Assembly: GCA_032718475.1 (NCBI GenBank) | Contig: JAUCBJ010008057.1 | Span: 1 to 29,568, forward strand | Source: Nemertoderma westbladi | Taxonomy: Eukaryota; Xenacoelomorpha; Nemertodermatida; Nemertodermatidae | Length of the DNA: 29,568 nt | Reading direction: 5' to 3' | Part shown: one piece after another, positions 19,461-28,651 of the stretch | How positions within the stretch are numbered: the stretch's first letter is position 1 | How the letters are laid out: each line of letters opens with the position of its first letter | Made by a program: the position numbers and the translations under genes | Notes under the pieces: generated by a model | The model's input: the letters and a program-made list of their open reading frames with translations, nothing else | Told to the model about the DNA's origin: nothing | The model's database searches: none

Positions 19461-19830
19461 TTTATTTTGTGAGAACATGATTTATTTTAAGGAAATCATA
19501 TTTCATTTGGGAAACTCGTATTCAATTTGGAAAGTAGTATATTCATATTGGGACATGACCTACTATAGTAGTAGGTCATGATTGGAAAAATTAATTAATA
19601 ATTGAAGCAGTAAAAAAAAATTATTTGGGTTAATCTAAATATTTTGGTGTAAATATAAATCATTTGGGATAAAGTATGTATTTAGGGGCAAAAACAATGT
19701 ATTTGGAAAGTTTATTTTATTTATTTTGGGTATGAAAATCATTAAATTGTGGGCAATAAATATGGCGGAAAAATGAATATATTTGGTGCAGAAATTATCT
19801 TTGGAGAAAATAATTTGTGGCGATTTATAT
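19461..19830 (+). repeat. Degenerate 20-bp periodic tract
   Basis: Cutting the sequence every 20 bases from 19461 gives units such as TTTATTTTAAGGAAATCATA, TTTCATTTGGGAAACTCGTA, TTCAATTTGGAAAGTAGTAT, CATTTGGGATAAAGTATGTA and ATTTGGAAAGTTTATTTTAT. TTTGG(G) stays in nearly the same phase for about 18 units. Phase is held to within about 3 bases across 370 bases despite low pairwise identity. The units near 19561-19620 are the most diverged. Confidence 0.7.
19554..19580. repeat. Perfect 12-bp hairpin
   Basis: CATGACCTACTA and TAGTAGGTCATG are separated by three bases (TAG). It sits within the 20-bp periodic tract and replaces one unit. Confidence 0.75.
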
Positions 19831-20880
19831 TCTCCCGTGTAATAATAATATATTATAAAATGAATGATTCCTTATTAATAAAGTATCAGACGATCATGCC
19901 AGGTCGAGCGCTCAGGAATACAGTAGTTACGCAGGCCCATCGTACTGATTTATTTCGGAGCTAATCATTCCAAAATGTCAACTCACAACTCTAATTTGCT
20001 GTATTTAGTAATAATTTAAAGTGAAGGGATACATTGGCTAAGGTGTTTGGGTAATGGTGTTGGTTGCCTTGGTTCCAATAAACGCCATTCGTTATTGGTT
20101 TGGCACTCAGTAAGCCCGTAATCATTTATCGGACTGCTCCAGGTTATTTCCTTAAAATTATTACAAAACATTTTACTTTACTTTATCCAAAATAATTGAT
20201 AATAATTTATTGGCGACAATAATTAACAACACTGTTCTGGTACTATTTATAACTTGACGTTATTAACCACTTCTTAATTTTTCTTTACTTTTCAATAAAA
20301 TACTCTTCTAATTGTATATGAATTATTGCAAACTGAGATTTGTTAGGTTAAGATAATAAACAGCCTCCCGATATTAGGATACCTGTATAGGATTTACTAG
20401 TTCTTAATAATCTGATGACATATTTTTAATTTTTTTAGAAATGCGGGGCAAATAATTGTAGTCCGTATATTAGGTAATGAAATCACGCACCGCACAGAAC
20501 AAAAGTCAGTGGACATATTAATGGGTTGTTGTGGTTCATAGTCGATCGCAGGAAATCACTGATTTAATTTTCTATATTTTTTTTTAATTATCCACAAACG
20601 TTACCACATATATTCACTTAATTGACGGTATCATTTTTATAAATTATTTTTGATTGCTTTTAAATATTGTCACTTTTTATTTTTTGCTTCAGTTTTTTGC
20701 TTTAGTTTTATTTAAACTGGTACGATCACATTTTGTATTTATGACTACTTACAGTACAAGCACATCTGTATTGTCTATTTTCTGTCTTTTGTTTTAAAGG
20801 AATAGTTGAACTATTATTATGGTACCGGTACTGGTACATATAACAGTGTTTACAGAATAATTCTCGACACATGTTGAAGC
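19831..20880. other. AT-rich region upstream of the candidate multi-exon gene
   Basis: No gene. An inverted pair of CCAAT-type motifs, CCAATAA...TTATTGG, lies near 20075-20097. GTACCGGTACTGGTAC lies near 20822-20837, about 45 bases upstream of the candidate start codon. The promoter of the gene starting at 20881 should be here, but I cannot fix a transcription start. Confidence 0.4.
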
Positions 20881-20945
20881 ATGGACGACAATGACGTCAG
20901 ATTGACAAACAGCCCTAGTAAAGACGATAGCGATGGCGACACAGT
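20881..20945 (+). CDS. Candidate exon 1 of unrecognised multi-exon gene
   Basis: ATG at 20881 opens MDDNDVRLTNSPSKDDSDGD + TV, an acidic, Ser-rich, probably disordered start. It runs to a perfect donor CAGT|GTAAGT at 20946. The exon ends after two bases of a codon. A downstream acceptor at 22083-22084 restores the frame without a stop, which supports the pair. The CRE-like palindrome TGACGTCA lies within the coding sequence (20892-20899). Family not recognised. Confidence 0.5.
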
Positions 20946-22084
20946 GTAAGTGATATTTACCCAACAATTTATCTACTACTGTAAAATATGGTTGTATCTT
21001 GTATGAATATACAGTAGGAATTAGGTTGCTAATCGAAGAAAATAATCATATCAACGCGTACCTAGTTTCTATAGTACAGTAACTCATTTATCGCTTGTTA
21101 TCCTTTCCTGATAGATATTCCCACCCTCTATGTATGTTTCATTACATTTTATACATTCCTTATATTTGTTATCAATCGAACAATTACAGGGTTGCCACTC
21201 ACCTGGAATAGTCAAGGAATTTAATTTTTCCTTGAAATGGCAGGGAAATGTTAGGGAATTCTTGAAAAAATGGACAAATCATTGAAAAGTTAGGAATTGA
21301 GGCTTGGGAATTTGGGGAATTTGATATATCCTATATAAAGGAAATGTATCATAAGCGAAAATGCGTAAAAAAAGATTTGCTCGCTTCGCTCTCCATTAAG
21401 TTTCCTCACATCACTAAATATAGTTTAACTCATTTGCTTCTTTGTGGGGCGAGCCACGAAGTGAGCGAAGCCTTAGCATATGGGTGCCATTAACGAGTTG
21501 TCTGTCGTCGTAAATTTTTGATCGCTAATAACTCGGTGACTCCTTGATGAAATTAAGCGAAACTTGGTACGTATGTAGTCCGTCAAAAGTTTAGAAAGAA
21601 TCTGCATTTTGGTAAAAGAAAACGAACAAATGTAATGAGGCAAATGAAGGAGACGAGTATTGTGTTGACGACTTCTTACTAACGGCAGACAACTCGTTAA
21701 TGTACCCCCTATATACTGTACTAAGGCTTTGATCACTTCATGCTGCGCGAAGGCCCCACGAACTTCTCAGTAATCACGGAAGTGTCAGGGAAATTGAAAG
21801 AATTGCAAAATGAAATAAAAAAAAGTGAGGAAATTTGAAATGGAAAAAGGGTGAAGTAGTTAACCATACGATCTACTTGGCAAGGCGGACGGCCAGACTC
21901 GGAAAATCTGGAGGCGGTCAGTTTAGTATTTCCGTCACTATTTTATATTATATATTTTCCCCAAAATATGGCTTTCGGGCCTGTAGTATCACCTTGACTT
22001 TAGTACTTACTATATTACTGCAGGCTAACATCGTATTATTTGGTATTGTAGAAATAAAGCTAATCCTGGTTCCGCTTCTAGCAG
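20946..22084 (+). other. Candidate intron 1, contains nested MITEs
   Basis: GTAAGT...TTCTAGCAG. A diverged element with CAGGGAAAT/GGAATTT motifs spans about 21190-21340 and resumes at about 21785-21835. It is split by younger insertions, including one with perfect 17-bp inverted ends. Confidence 0.45.
21488..21702. mobile_element. 215-bp MITE with 17-bp terminal inverted repeats
   Basis: CATTAACGAGTTGTCTG at 21488-21504 is the exact reverse complement of CAGACAACTCGTTAATG at 21686-21702. The interior has no coding capacity for a transposase. The flanking bases do not show an obvious target duplication. The outer DNA carries a second, weaker inverted pair, GTGGGGC (near 21442) and GCCCCAC (near 21752). 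Confidence 0.65.
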
Positions 22085-22176
22085 AACCAACTTCGTAGAA
22101 GACCAGCACACTGATTTGCTGACGCCATCATCTAGAAGCGTCAAGTCTCGTAAAAGTCACATCGAGGAAGAGCCAG
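22085..22176 (+). CDS. Candidate exon 2 of the same gene
   Basis: After the acceptor (CCGCTTCTAGCAG) the frame continues TNFVEDQHTDLLTPSSRSVK + SRKSHIEEEP. It reaches the donor CCAG|GTGGGT at 22177. The segment is hydrophilic, with an SRSVKSRKS patch that could be a phosphorylation or basic localisation signal. The exon is 92 nt and ends after one base of a codon. Frame continuity with exon 1 and the absence of stops are the main support. Confidence 0.45.
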
Positions 22177-22225
22177 GTGGGTTTATATGGTATTGATACA
22201 TTAGGTAATCAGAAAATGTTTATAC

Positions 22226-23812
22226 TGAGACGGAAACACGTCCATGTGTACATAAAATATTGAAACGGAATAGAAACACGTTCGTGTGTACATAAAATAT
22301 TGAAACGGAACAGAAACACGTTCGTGTGTACATAAAATATTGAAACGGAATAGAAACACGTTCGTGTGTACATAAAATATTGAAACGGAACAGAAACACG
22401 TTTCGTGTGTACTGAAACAGAACAGAAACACGTTCGTGTGTACATAAAATATTGAAACGGAACAGAAACACGTTCGTGTGTACATAAAATATTGAAACGG
22501 AACAGAAACACGTTCGTGTGTACATAAAATATTGAAACGGAATAGAAACACGTTCGTGTGTACATAAAATATTGAAACGGAACAGAAACACGTTCGTGTG
22601 TACATAAAATATTGAAACGGAATAGAAACACGTTCGTGTGTACATAAAATATTGAAACGGAGCAGAAACACGTTCGTGTGTACATAAAATATTGAAACGG
22701 AACAGAAACACGTTCGTGTGTACATAAAATATTGAAACGGAACAGAAACACGTTCGTGTGTACATAAAATATTGAAACGGAACAGAAACACGTTCGTGTG
22801 TACATAAAATATTGAAACGGAACAGAAACACGTTCGTGTGTACATAAAATATTGAAACGGAATAGAAACGTTCGTGTGTACATAAAATATTAAAACGGAA
22901 TAGAAACACGTTCGTGTGTACATAAAATATTGAAACGGAATAGAAACACGTTCGTGTGTACATAAAATATTGAAACGGAACAGAAACACGTTCGTGTGTA
23001 CATAAAATATTGAAACGGAATATAAACACGTTTGTGTGTACATAAAATATTGAAACGGAATAGAAACAAGTTCATGTGTACCTAAAATATTGAAACGGAA
23101 CAGAAACACGTTCGTGTGTACATAAAATATTGAAACGGAATAGAAACACGTTCGTGTGTACATAAAATATTGAAACGGAACAGAAACACGTTCGTGTGTA
23201 CATAAAATATTGAAACGGAACAGAAACACGTTCGTGTGTACATAAAATATTGAAACGGAACTGAAACACGTTCGTGTGTACATAAAATATTGAAACGGAA
23301 CAGAAACACGTTCGTGTGTACATAAAATATTGAAACGGAACAGAAACACGTTCGTGTGTACATAAAATATTGAAACGGAACAGAAACACGTTCGTGTGTA
23401 CATAAAATATTGAAACGGAAAAGAAACACGTTTGTGTGTACATAAAGTATTGAAACGGAACAGAAACACGTTCGTGTGTACATAAAATATTGAAACGGAA
23501 CAGAAACACGTTCGTGTGTACATAAAATATTGAAACGGAACAGAAACACGTTCGTGTGTACATAAAATATTGAAACGGAATAGAAACACGTTCGTGTCAT
23601 ACAATATTGAAACGGAACAGAAACACGTTCGTGTGTACATAAAATATTGAAACGGAACAGAAACACGTTCGTGTGTACATAAAATATTGAAACGGAACTG
23701 AAACACGTTCGTGTGTACATAAAATATTGAAACGGAACAGAAACACGTTCGTGTGTACATAAAATATTGAAACGGAATAGAAACACGTTCGTACGTGTAC
23801 ATAAAATATTGA
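22226..23812 (+). repeat. 1.6-kb minisatellite, 40-bp unit, about 40 copies
   Basis: The unit GAAACGGAACAGAAACACGT + TCGTGTGTACATAAAATATT is repeated with near-perfect identity. A few shortened units occur: 22391-22423 and near 22868 and 23600. The main polymorphic site is C/T in GGAA(C/T)AGAAAC. Each unit has the dyad ACACG-TT-CGTGT. End units (22226-22260 and 23790-23812) are diverged, as expected for an array. On the minus strand none of the three phases of the unit contains a stop. The long minus-strand frame (557 codons) is therefore a mathematical consequence of the unit and its 40-codon super-period, not evidence for a gene. It lies in candidate intron 2. Confidence 0.97.
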
Positions 23813-23887
23813 GAAAGTGCATTTATTGTGGTTGCGTAATTGGAACTGATCAAGCAAAGTAATAGACATGGCAACGATTTCCAACGC

Positions 23888-24657
23888 TAAAGTGTTGGAG
23901 GGAAAGGTGTAAAGGTTCTGACAAACTGTTTTATTATCTTCTCTCTAGTGGTATATAAATGAAACTGTAAGTGAGATTAGTAGATATATTTACATGCGCC
24001 ATCCTGCGGTTGATATTAGTTTTCTTTCGACTTCTTTTGATTTACCTTTTCTGAAATATTTTGTAAGTGATTTTTCTAAATTTTCGAATGGTTCTTTAGA
24101 AATGTCTGCTGGAAACATCAAATCAGATAGTAAATCTAAAGTTTGTAAACCACAATTAGCGATGAACATGTTTGTTTCAGCCTGTAATATTTCGTTCGGT
24201 TCCATTAAATTTCCATCGGCTCTTCTCCATGTAGTTTTACGTAGAATTGTATTGAACATTAATAGATAAGTGTCCCATCTATCTGAATCTGGATTAAATG
24301 CCTTGCAAATGTTTGTAAATTTAGTTCCCATTGCAGGTGCGTTTGCCATTCTCGTAAGTTTGTACCGTAATTTGAGTTTGAGTTACACAATCACAATTAA
24401 TTATCAAAGTTAATTTGATTTGTAAGATTTCAAATTGTAATTTGAAATTAAATTATGTAATTAATATATGTAAAATGTGAATGTGAATCTGTACTCGCAG
24501 CGCTAATGTTGGAGGGAAAGGTGTAAAGGTTCTGACAAACTGTTTTATTATCTTCTCTCTAGTGGTATATAAATGAAACTGTAAATGAGATTAGTAGATA
24601 TATTTACATGCGCCATCCTGCGGTTGATATTAGTATTTGTATTAGTCTAACATAAAG
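23888..24657 (-). mobile_element. Miniature LTR retrotransposon with 5-bp TSD
   Basis: The element body is 23893-24652, flanked by the identical pentamer TAAAG (23888-23892 and 24653-24657). On the minus strand the 5' LTR (24652 to 24507, 146 bp) begins TGTTAGACTAATAC and ends CCCTCCAACA. The 3' LTR (to 23893) is about 97% identical but lacks its first ~20 bases. It joins directly to a gag fragment, so an internal deletion removed the rest of gag, pol and part of the 3' LTR. It has a TATA-like TTTATATACC and an AATAAAAC signal inside the LTR. Confidence 0.85.
23990..24349 (-). pseudogene. Truncated Gypsy-type gag, reads into the 3' LTR
   Basis: 119 codons from ATG at 24349. Features resembling Ty3/Gypsy Gag: FNPDSDRWDTYLLMFNTIL, then IANCGLQTLDLLSDLMFPAD and FENLEKSLTKYFR, the helical capsid pattern with a W...Y...F motif. 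Full-length Gag would continue to a nucleocapsid zinc knuckle, which is missing. The last ~11 codons (ISTAGWRM and stop) are encoded by LTR sequence after the deletion junction near 24020. It is probably non-functional, although the chimeric frame has no stop before the LTR. Confidence 0.7.
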
Positions 24658-24932
24658 CACAGCTGCCCGGCTGTGTACCAGATTCCCATTCCATTAGTCA
24701 ACTGCAGCCCCAAAAAGCCGATGATCAATAAGTCACACCCACGTCATATTTTTAGTTTTTACCACCACCCACCTTAGACACATCATCACGAAATGTATAC
24801 CACTATATACCCCCCCGCACTATACACATTTAATGAGGCGAACCCAATGTTTCTACACTTCCCAATGATTAAATTAGGATGTTAAACCCAATATTTACAT
24901 TAAATTGGTGACCTACTATAACTACTAATCGG
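24658..24932. other. Non-coding stretch of candidate intron 2
   Basis: Nothing beyond simple A/C-rich sequence (CACCACCCACC, ATACCCCCCCGC) is visible. Confidence 0.4.
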
Positions 24933-25016
24933 CCTGGCGACCTTGAAGCCTATCCTACAAAGCCAGTGCAATCGCTTCAATACTGGAGTGATGTGGTCCC
25001 TTTTTTGTTGCCCTCT
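24933..25016 (-). pseudogene. LINE (CR1/L2-like) ORF2 fragment
   Basis: On the minus strand one frame reads RGQQKRDHITPVLKRLHWL and then RIGFKV. The HITPVLKxLHWLPV..RI.FK block is the well-known conserved C-terminal patch of CR1/L2-type reverse transcriptase ORFs. Only about 28 codons remain, with no adjoining RT motifs. It is a decayed scrap unrelated in position to the CR1 at 6100-10045. Confidence 0.6.
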
Positions 25017-25470
25017 AGAAATAATCACACCGCAGAATTCTGTTCATACAGCATATTAGTACTCAATTTTACCGGTAGTCCAGAATTTCATGTAATTCAT
25101 ATCAAGATCGACCCTTTTCATTTTAAACTCGAATTGTTGTTTAAGCTCTTCCGTTTTACGATCCTTGTCAATTTTTACTTGTTGCCAAACGAATACAGTA
25201 TCCCCTTTAAAACAGACATCGGAAATATTAATTATCATCATGATAAAAATGATGGGATTTACTTACTACTACTTACTGCCTTACTAAAACGAGCCTTAAG
25301 GAGAGATAAAAGGGCGCCCTATCTTAGAAAAGGCACCTGCTTTAAATAGGGGGCAACAATAATATAATACTGTGAACAATTGGAAATAGGGCAACTACTG
25401 TACATTTATTATATCATTATTCATAAAAAAAATTATATCATTCAATGGGTTTATGAAAAATTTTATTACT

Positions 25471-25553
25471 TGGGGGGGTGGGGGGGGGGGGGGGGGGGCT
25501 TAAAAGTTTGTCTACCCCCGCGTGCTGATAAACCACGCTACGCCTCTGCAACA
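25471..25553. mobile_element. Poly-G tract with a CAGAGGCGTAGCGTGG-type end
   Basis: Seven G, T, then 19 G (25472-25498) are followed by GTCTACCCCCGCGTGCTGAT and then CCACGCTACGCCTCTG (25538-25553). The reverse complement of the latter, CAGAGGCGTAGCGTGG, resembles CAGTGGCGTAACCACAGG at 28653. It is probably one terminus of a G-ended DNA element; the other end was not found. Confidence 0.4.
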
Positions 25554-25689
25554 TACCACAGGTAGACCTGGGTTCGCATGGGGTTCTAAATCAAAGCGAC
25601 GTTCACTTCTACTCTACCGCTACCATGCCATGCAATGAAATATAAAGTGATTTTTATTTGATTTAAAGTGAATATGATATTCCTTACAG

Positions 25690-25739
25690 ACACGCTGTCG
25701 AAATTTACCAATTTCGGAAGGGCAGTAGAGGTCGTAATG
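25690..25739 (+). CDS. Candidate exon 3 of the multi-exon gene
   Basis: A good acceptor (TATTCCTTACAG) and donor (AATG|GTAAGA) bracket 50 nt. Joined to exon 2 it reads DTLSKFTNFGRAVEVVM without a stop and ends in phase 0. Exons 1-3 sum to exactly 69 codons. The evidence is splice signals plus frame only. If real, intron 2 (22177-25689) contains the 40-bp minisatellite and the miniature LTR element, and the next intron contains CFAP210. Confidence 0.35.
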
Positions 25740-26260
25740 GTAAGATTTTTAAGGTTGTTAATATTTGAAGAGGTAATAAGTAGTCTTATCTTTTATATAA
25801 CGTTTACTTACCATGTCCAACATTTTTTTTTTAATATGAGAACTCGATTATTTTATCCACCGACTCAACGAAAGAAAGACAATTATCTCTCCTTTATGAG
25901 CCCACCTTATTTCTATAAGTAAAATTTGGAAGCTGCCACACCAACGAATCAGACACCGAAACAGTTGTGATTTTAGATTAAATCTAAATTCCTACATTGT
26001 ATCGTCCTCGTTACTCTCACTCTATACATTCGATCGTGAAACAAACCACTCGTATAACGGTATAAGCTACTTTACAGGCAATTGTCCGATTTCTGATCCT
26101 CGTATCACGCCCGACGGCACGAGGCATTCATTACATTAATGGGAATCAGGAATCAGCGCTCAAGCTCAGCGAATATCAGTCAGAACCATCTCAGATTTGG
26201 CTCAAAAGAGGAAAGAACTCCTATTGGTTGATTTAGTGTTTCCTCCAATCAAACTAATTC
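25740..26260. other. Upstream region of CFAP210, no gene seen
   Basis: AT-rich. The 84-codon frame at 25668-25922 overlaps exon 3 and is otherwise AT-driven. CCAAT motifs appear just downstream, in ATTGG at 26223-26227 and CCAAT at 26245-26249. Confidence 0.4.
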
Positions 26261-26267
26261 ATCTATA

Positions 26268-26280
26268 GTTACCTGGCAAC
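26268..26280 (+). promoter_or_regulatory. RFX X-box (GTTACC-T-GGCAAC)
   Basis: Perfect complementary half-sites GTTACC and GGCAAC with a one-base spacer match the X-box bound by RFX factors, which drive ciliary genes in animals. The site lies about 425 bases upstream of the CFAP210 start codon, with CCAAT motifs 20-45 bases before it. Its position before a ciliary gene makes the call more credible than the motif alone. Confidence 0.6.
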
Positions 26281-26704
26281 CAGCATAAACAATAAACATT
26301 ACGACGGGATGTATGATCAGATAGGCCTAGTGTAACCGAAACCCCCTATGAATGCAGTAACTACAGGAGAAATAATTGCTGCATTATTGTTCATCGATAA
26401 TTAGGGTCTTAACTCTCAAATATGAACTTTAGTATTATTTAGTGTTTAGTCTATTTCTCTATTATCAGCTTATCCTAATGTATGTGTATTTTAGGCCCTA
26501 CATTTTACTTTACTATAATTAAATGTATATCATCTGTATGAGTGCAATCTTACAGTAGGCCTATTATACAATACATTGTGACATACAATAATCTTCAATT
26601 AGACTTTAAACTGTTAATAACCTGTAAACTAAGTTAAACTTCCCGAAAATTGATTCAATTTAACCTGACTTTAATTTGTATTATTAATTAATGAACCAAT
26701 TAAA

Positions 26705-28341
26705 ATGTCTGTAGAAACCAGAATTGCTCATGGGCGGCGTCAGGGTCTAACGAAAAAGATATCTTCAGGAGCGGGTGCCGGTGAAACTGTCCGAAATAAA
26801 AGTTTTATCGCGCGGGGAATGGGAGCGACTACAAGATCAACTGGAGACGATGACCCGGGCTGAGAAGCGTGCGTTAGAGCGGAGAGAGGAGAGGGAATAT
26901 CTGCACAAACTGAGCGGGGATATGATCAAGGATTGGACGAACACGTTGGCTGGACAGAGACAAGTCAAACTCAATCGGATGAAACAGAAAGCGGACAAAG
27001 AGGAGGAAGAAAAACAGAGGTTGGATATAGAAGAGGAAAAGATCCAGGCGCAGAAACGGAAAGAGGTAATTGATAAAGCCAAACTGAGGCAATACTTCGA
27101 GACGGATAAGGTGAAGTCGTTGAACAGCGCCTTGGTTTATACGGAGGCTTTACGAGAGCGCGACGCACAGGTGGCCCGGGCGAGGAAGATGGCGAGCCAA
27201 CGGCTGGACGTCGGGGATGCCGAGAGAGAGGCGGCGACTCGCGCAATGGAGGAGGCATTAAAGGAGGCTGCAGAGGAGCGGGAACAGCGAGAACGCGCGG
27301 CCATCGAGACGAGGAACTTCCAACGACGACAAGCCCAGGAGAAACAATCGGCCTATGATAGAGAGATGATGAGGGATAAAGTCGAGGGGTTGGCATTGAG
27401 AGAAGACGCGGTGCGGTACGAGGAAGAACGTCGTAGGTTGGCGGGTGTCGGTTTCTCAGAAAAACGAAAACAAATGGCGAGTTATAAAAACCAAATCGAG
27501 AATAGGCAGCTCCTCCAGGCGTTGGAGAAGCAGAGAGACGAAGAGGAAAACGATGAGATTAGAATGTACGCCGCGGCAAAAAAGAAGATGACCAAGCTGA
27601 GGAGGGAGAGGGAGTTGAAAATGTTTAACGAAAAGCGAGAAACAGCGGACAGACAGATCGCCCATCTCGCTAAACTCATCGAGAAGTTCGAGTTGGACGA
27701 GTCGGATCGGATTGCCGCGGCGGCGGAACAGAAAGAGCGAAAAAGAGACGAGGAAGATCGGAGGAAAGACGAGAAAATCAAGGCGGCACATCTCGAGAGC
27801 ATAAAGTTTATGAGGGGAGCAGGAAAGGCGACGTCAAGAGAAGGAAGAAGAGGAAAGGAGATTAACGGAGGAGATGTTGTACAAACGAAAAGAAGCGGAC
27901 GAATTATTCCGACAACAGGAAGATGAGAAATCGCAGCGGATATTACAGGAGAAACGCGAACTCAATAAGTTTCTCTTCCAACAGAAACAGGAGCGGGAGG
28001 ACCTATTGGCGAAGCTCCGTAGCGACCAGTTGGAGGTTGATCAACGAAATATCGAGTTGTTGGATCTCGAGGACGAGCAGTTTATGGAGTACGCGGCTCG
28101 AGTCATTCGTGAGGAGAAAGGGAAGGGAGCTCGGAACGTTGTTCCGTTAGAAAGGGCAATGCGGGGTGGCCCGGGAAAGGGAGGCCCTGTGAAATCTCGC
28201 GGAAACATTAAACCTAGCTACCAATCAAAGGAAGGCACAAACGGCCCGGAATTGCCTAACTTTCAAACTGAATCGACCAAAGATATGAAAGACTTGAACG
28301 AGCCGGACCGCTCTAAGAACCATTTAGGGTTCGTACATTAG
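26705..28341 (+). CDS. CFAP210: Cilia- and flagella-associated protein 210 (CCDC173), single exon, two frameshifts
   Basis: It begins at ATG 26705 (MSVETRIAHGRRQGL) and moves to a second frame after a five-A run (26753-26757). It then runs to about 27815 and moves again at a GGGG run (27814-27817) into a frame ending at TAG 28341. Allowing for two single-base insertions the product is about 544 residues, near the ~550 of vertebrate CFAP210. Recognisable blocks are LSRGEWERLQDQL, DWTNTLAGQRQVKLNRMK, EEEKIQAQKRKEVIDKAK, LRQYFETDKVKSLNSALV and TEALRERDAQV. Charged coiled coil of trichohyalin-plectin-homology type follows. The protein is a microtubule inner protein of axonemal doublets. The C-terminal ~70 residues are Gly/Pro/Ser/Asn-rich. 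No stop occurs in any segment apart from the shifts, which argues for assembly errors or a very young lesion rather than an old pseudogene. Confidence 0.75.
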
Positions 28342-28650
28342 ATCCCGACCAACTATTCATTTGGTGCGCTTTTTCTGATGCCTAAATCTCTTGTACCCGT
28401 ATATATTGTACATAATGTGAACAATATTATTATTTATGAACACCCTTTTACTTTATGATAATTATTATTGTTATATATTTTTTAATTATTTTCAATATTA
28501 AATGAAGTAAGTAAAAACCTTACCGGGTATGTAATCATGGCAATCAGCTGAGCGTTCGTGTATTGGGATCACATTACGTCATTATGAATTTGTGCGCAGT
28601 GCTACCCAGTTCTATATCAGATTTAGCCGTGCCGTGTTGGTATTGCGTAA
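28342..28650 (+). other. CFAP210 3' region
   Basis: AT-rich. An ATTAAA variant polyadenylation signal lies at about 28497-28502 (CAATATTAAATG), 155 bases after the stop. There is no poly-A tract such as a retrocopy would leave. Confidence 0.4.
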
Positions 28651-28651
28651 C

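Noticed and set aside
22226-23812. CRISPR-like array
   Set aside because: There are no unique spacers; the 40-bp units are contiguous and the setting is eukaryotic.
22201-23874. A 557-codon minus-strand ORF
   Set aside because: It is the translation of a 40-bp minisatellite that happens to lack stops in all three phases; its protein is a 40-residue super-repeat with no globular character.
25056-25241. 61-codon Lys/Glu-rich minus-strand frame (FVWQQVKIDKDRKTEELKQ)
   Set aside because: It looks mildly coding-like, but I found no family, start context or adjoining exon signals to support it.
26837-27802. Several minus-strand ORFs of 70-140 codons opposite CFAP210
   Set aside because: They are shadows of a Glu/Lys/Arg-rich coding strand, giving Ser/Leu/Phe/Pro-rich antisense frames.
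26750-27820. Programmed frameshifting in CFAP210
   Set aside because: Two shifts at ordinary homopolymers with no known recoding in this family; sequence error or mutation is simpler.
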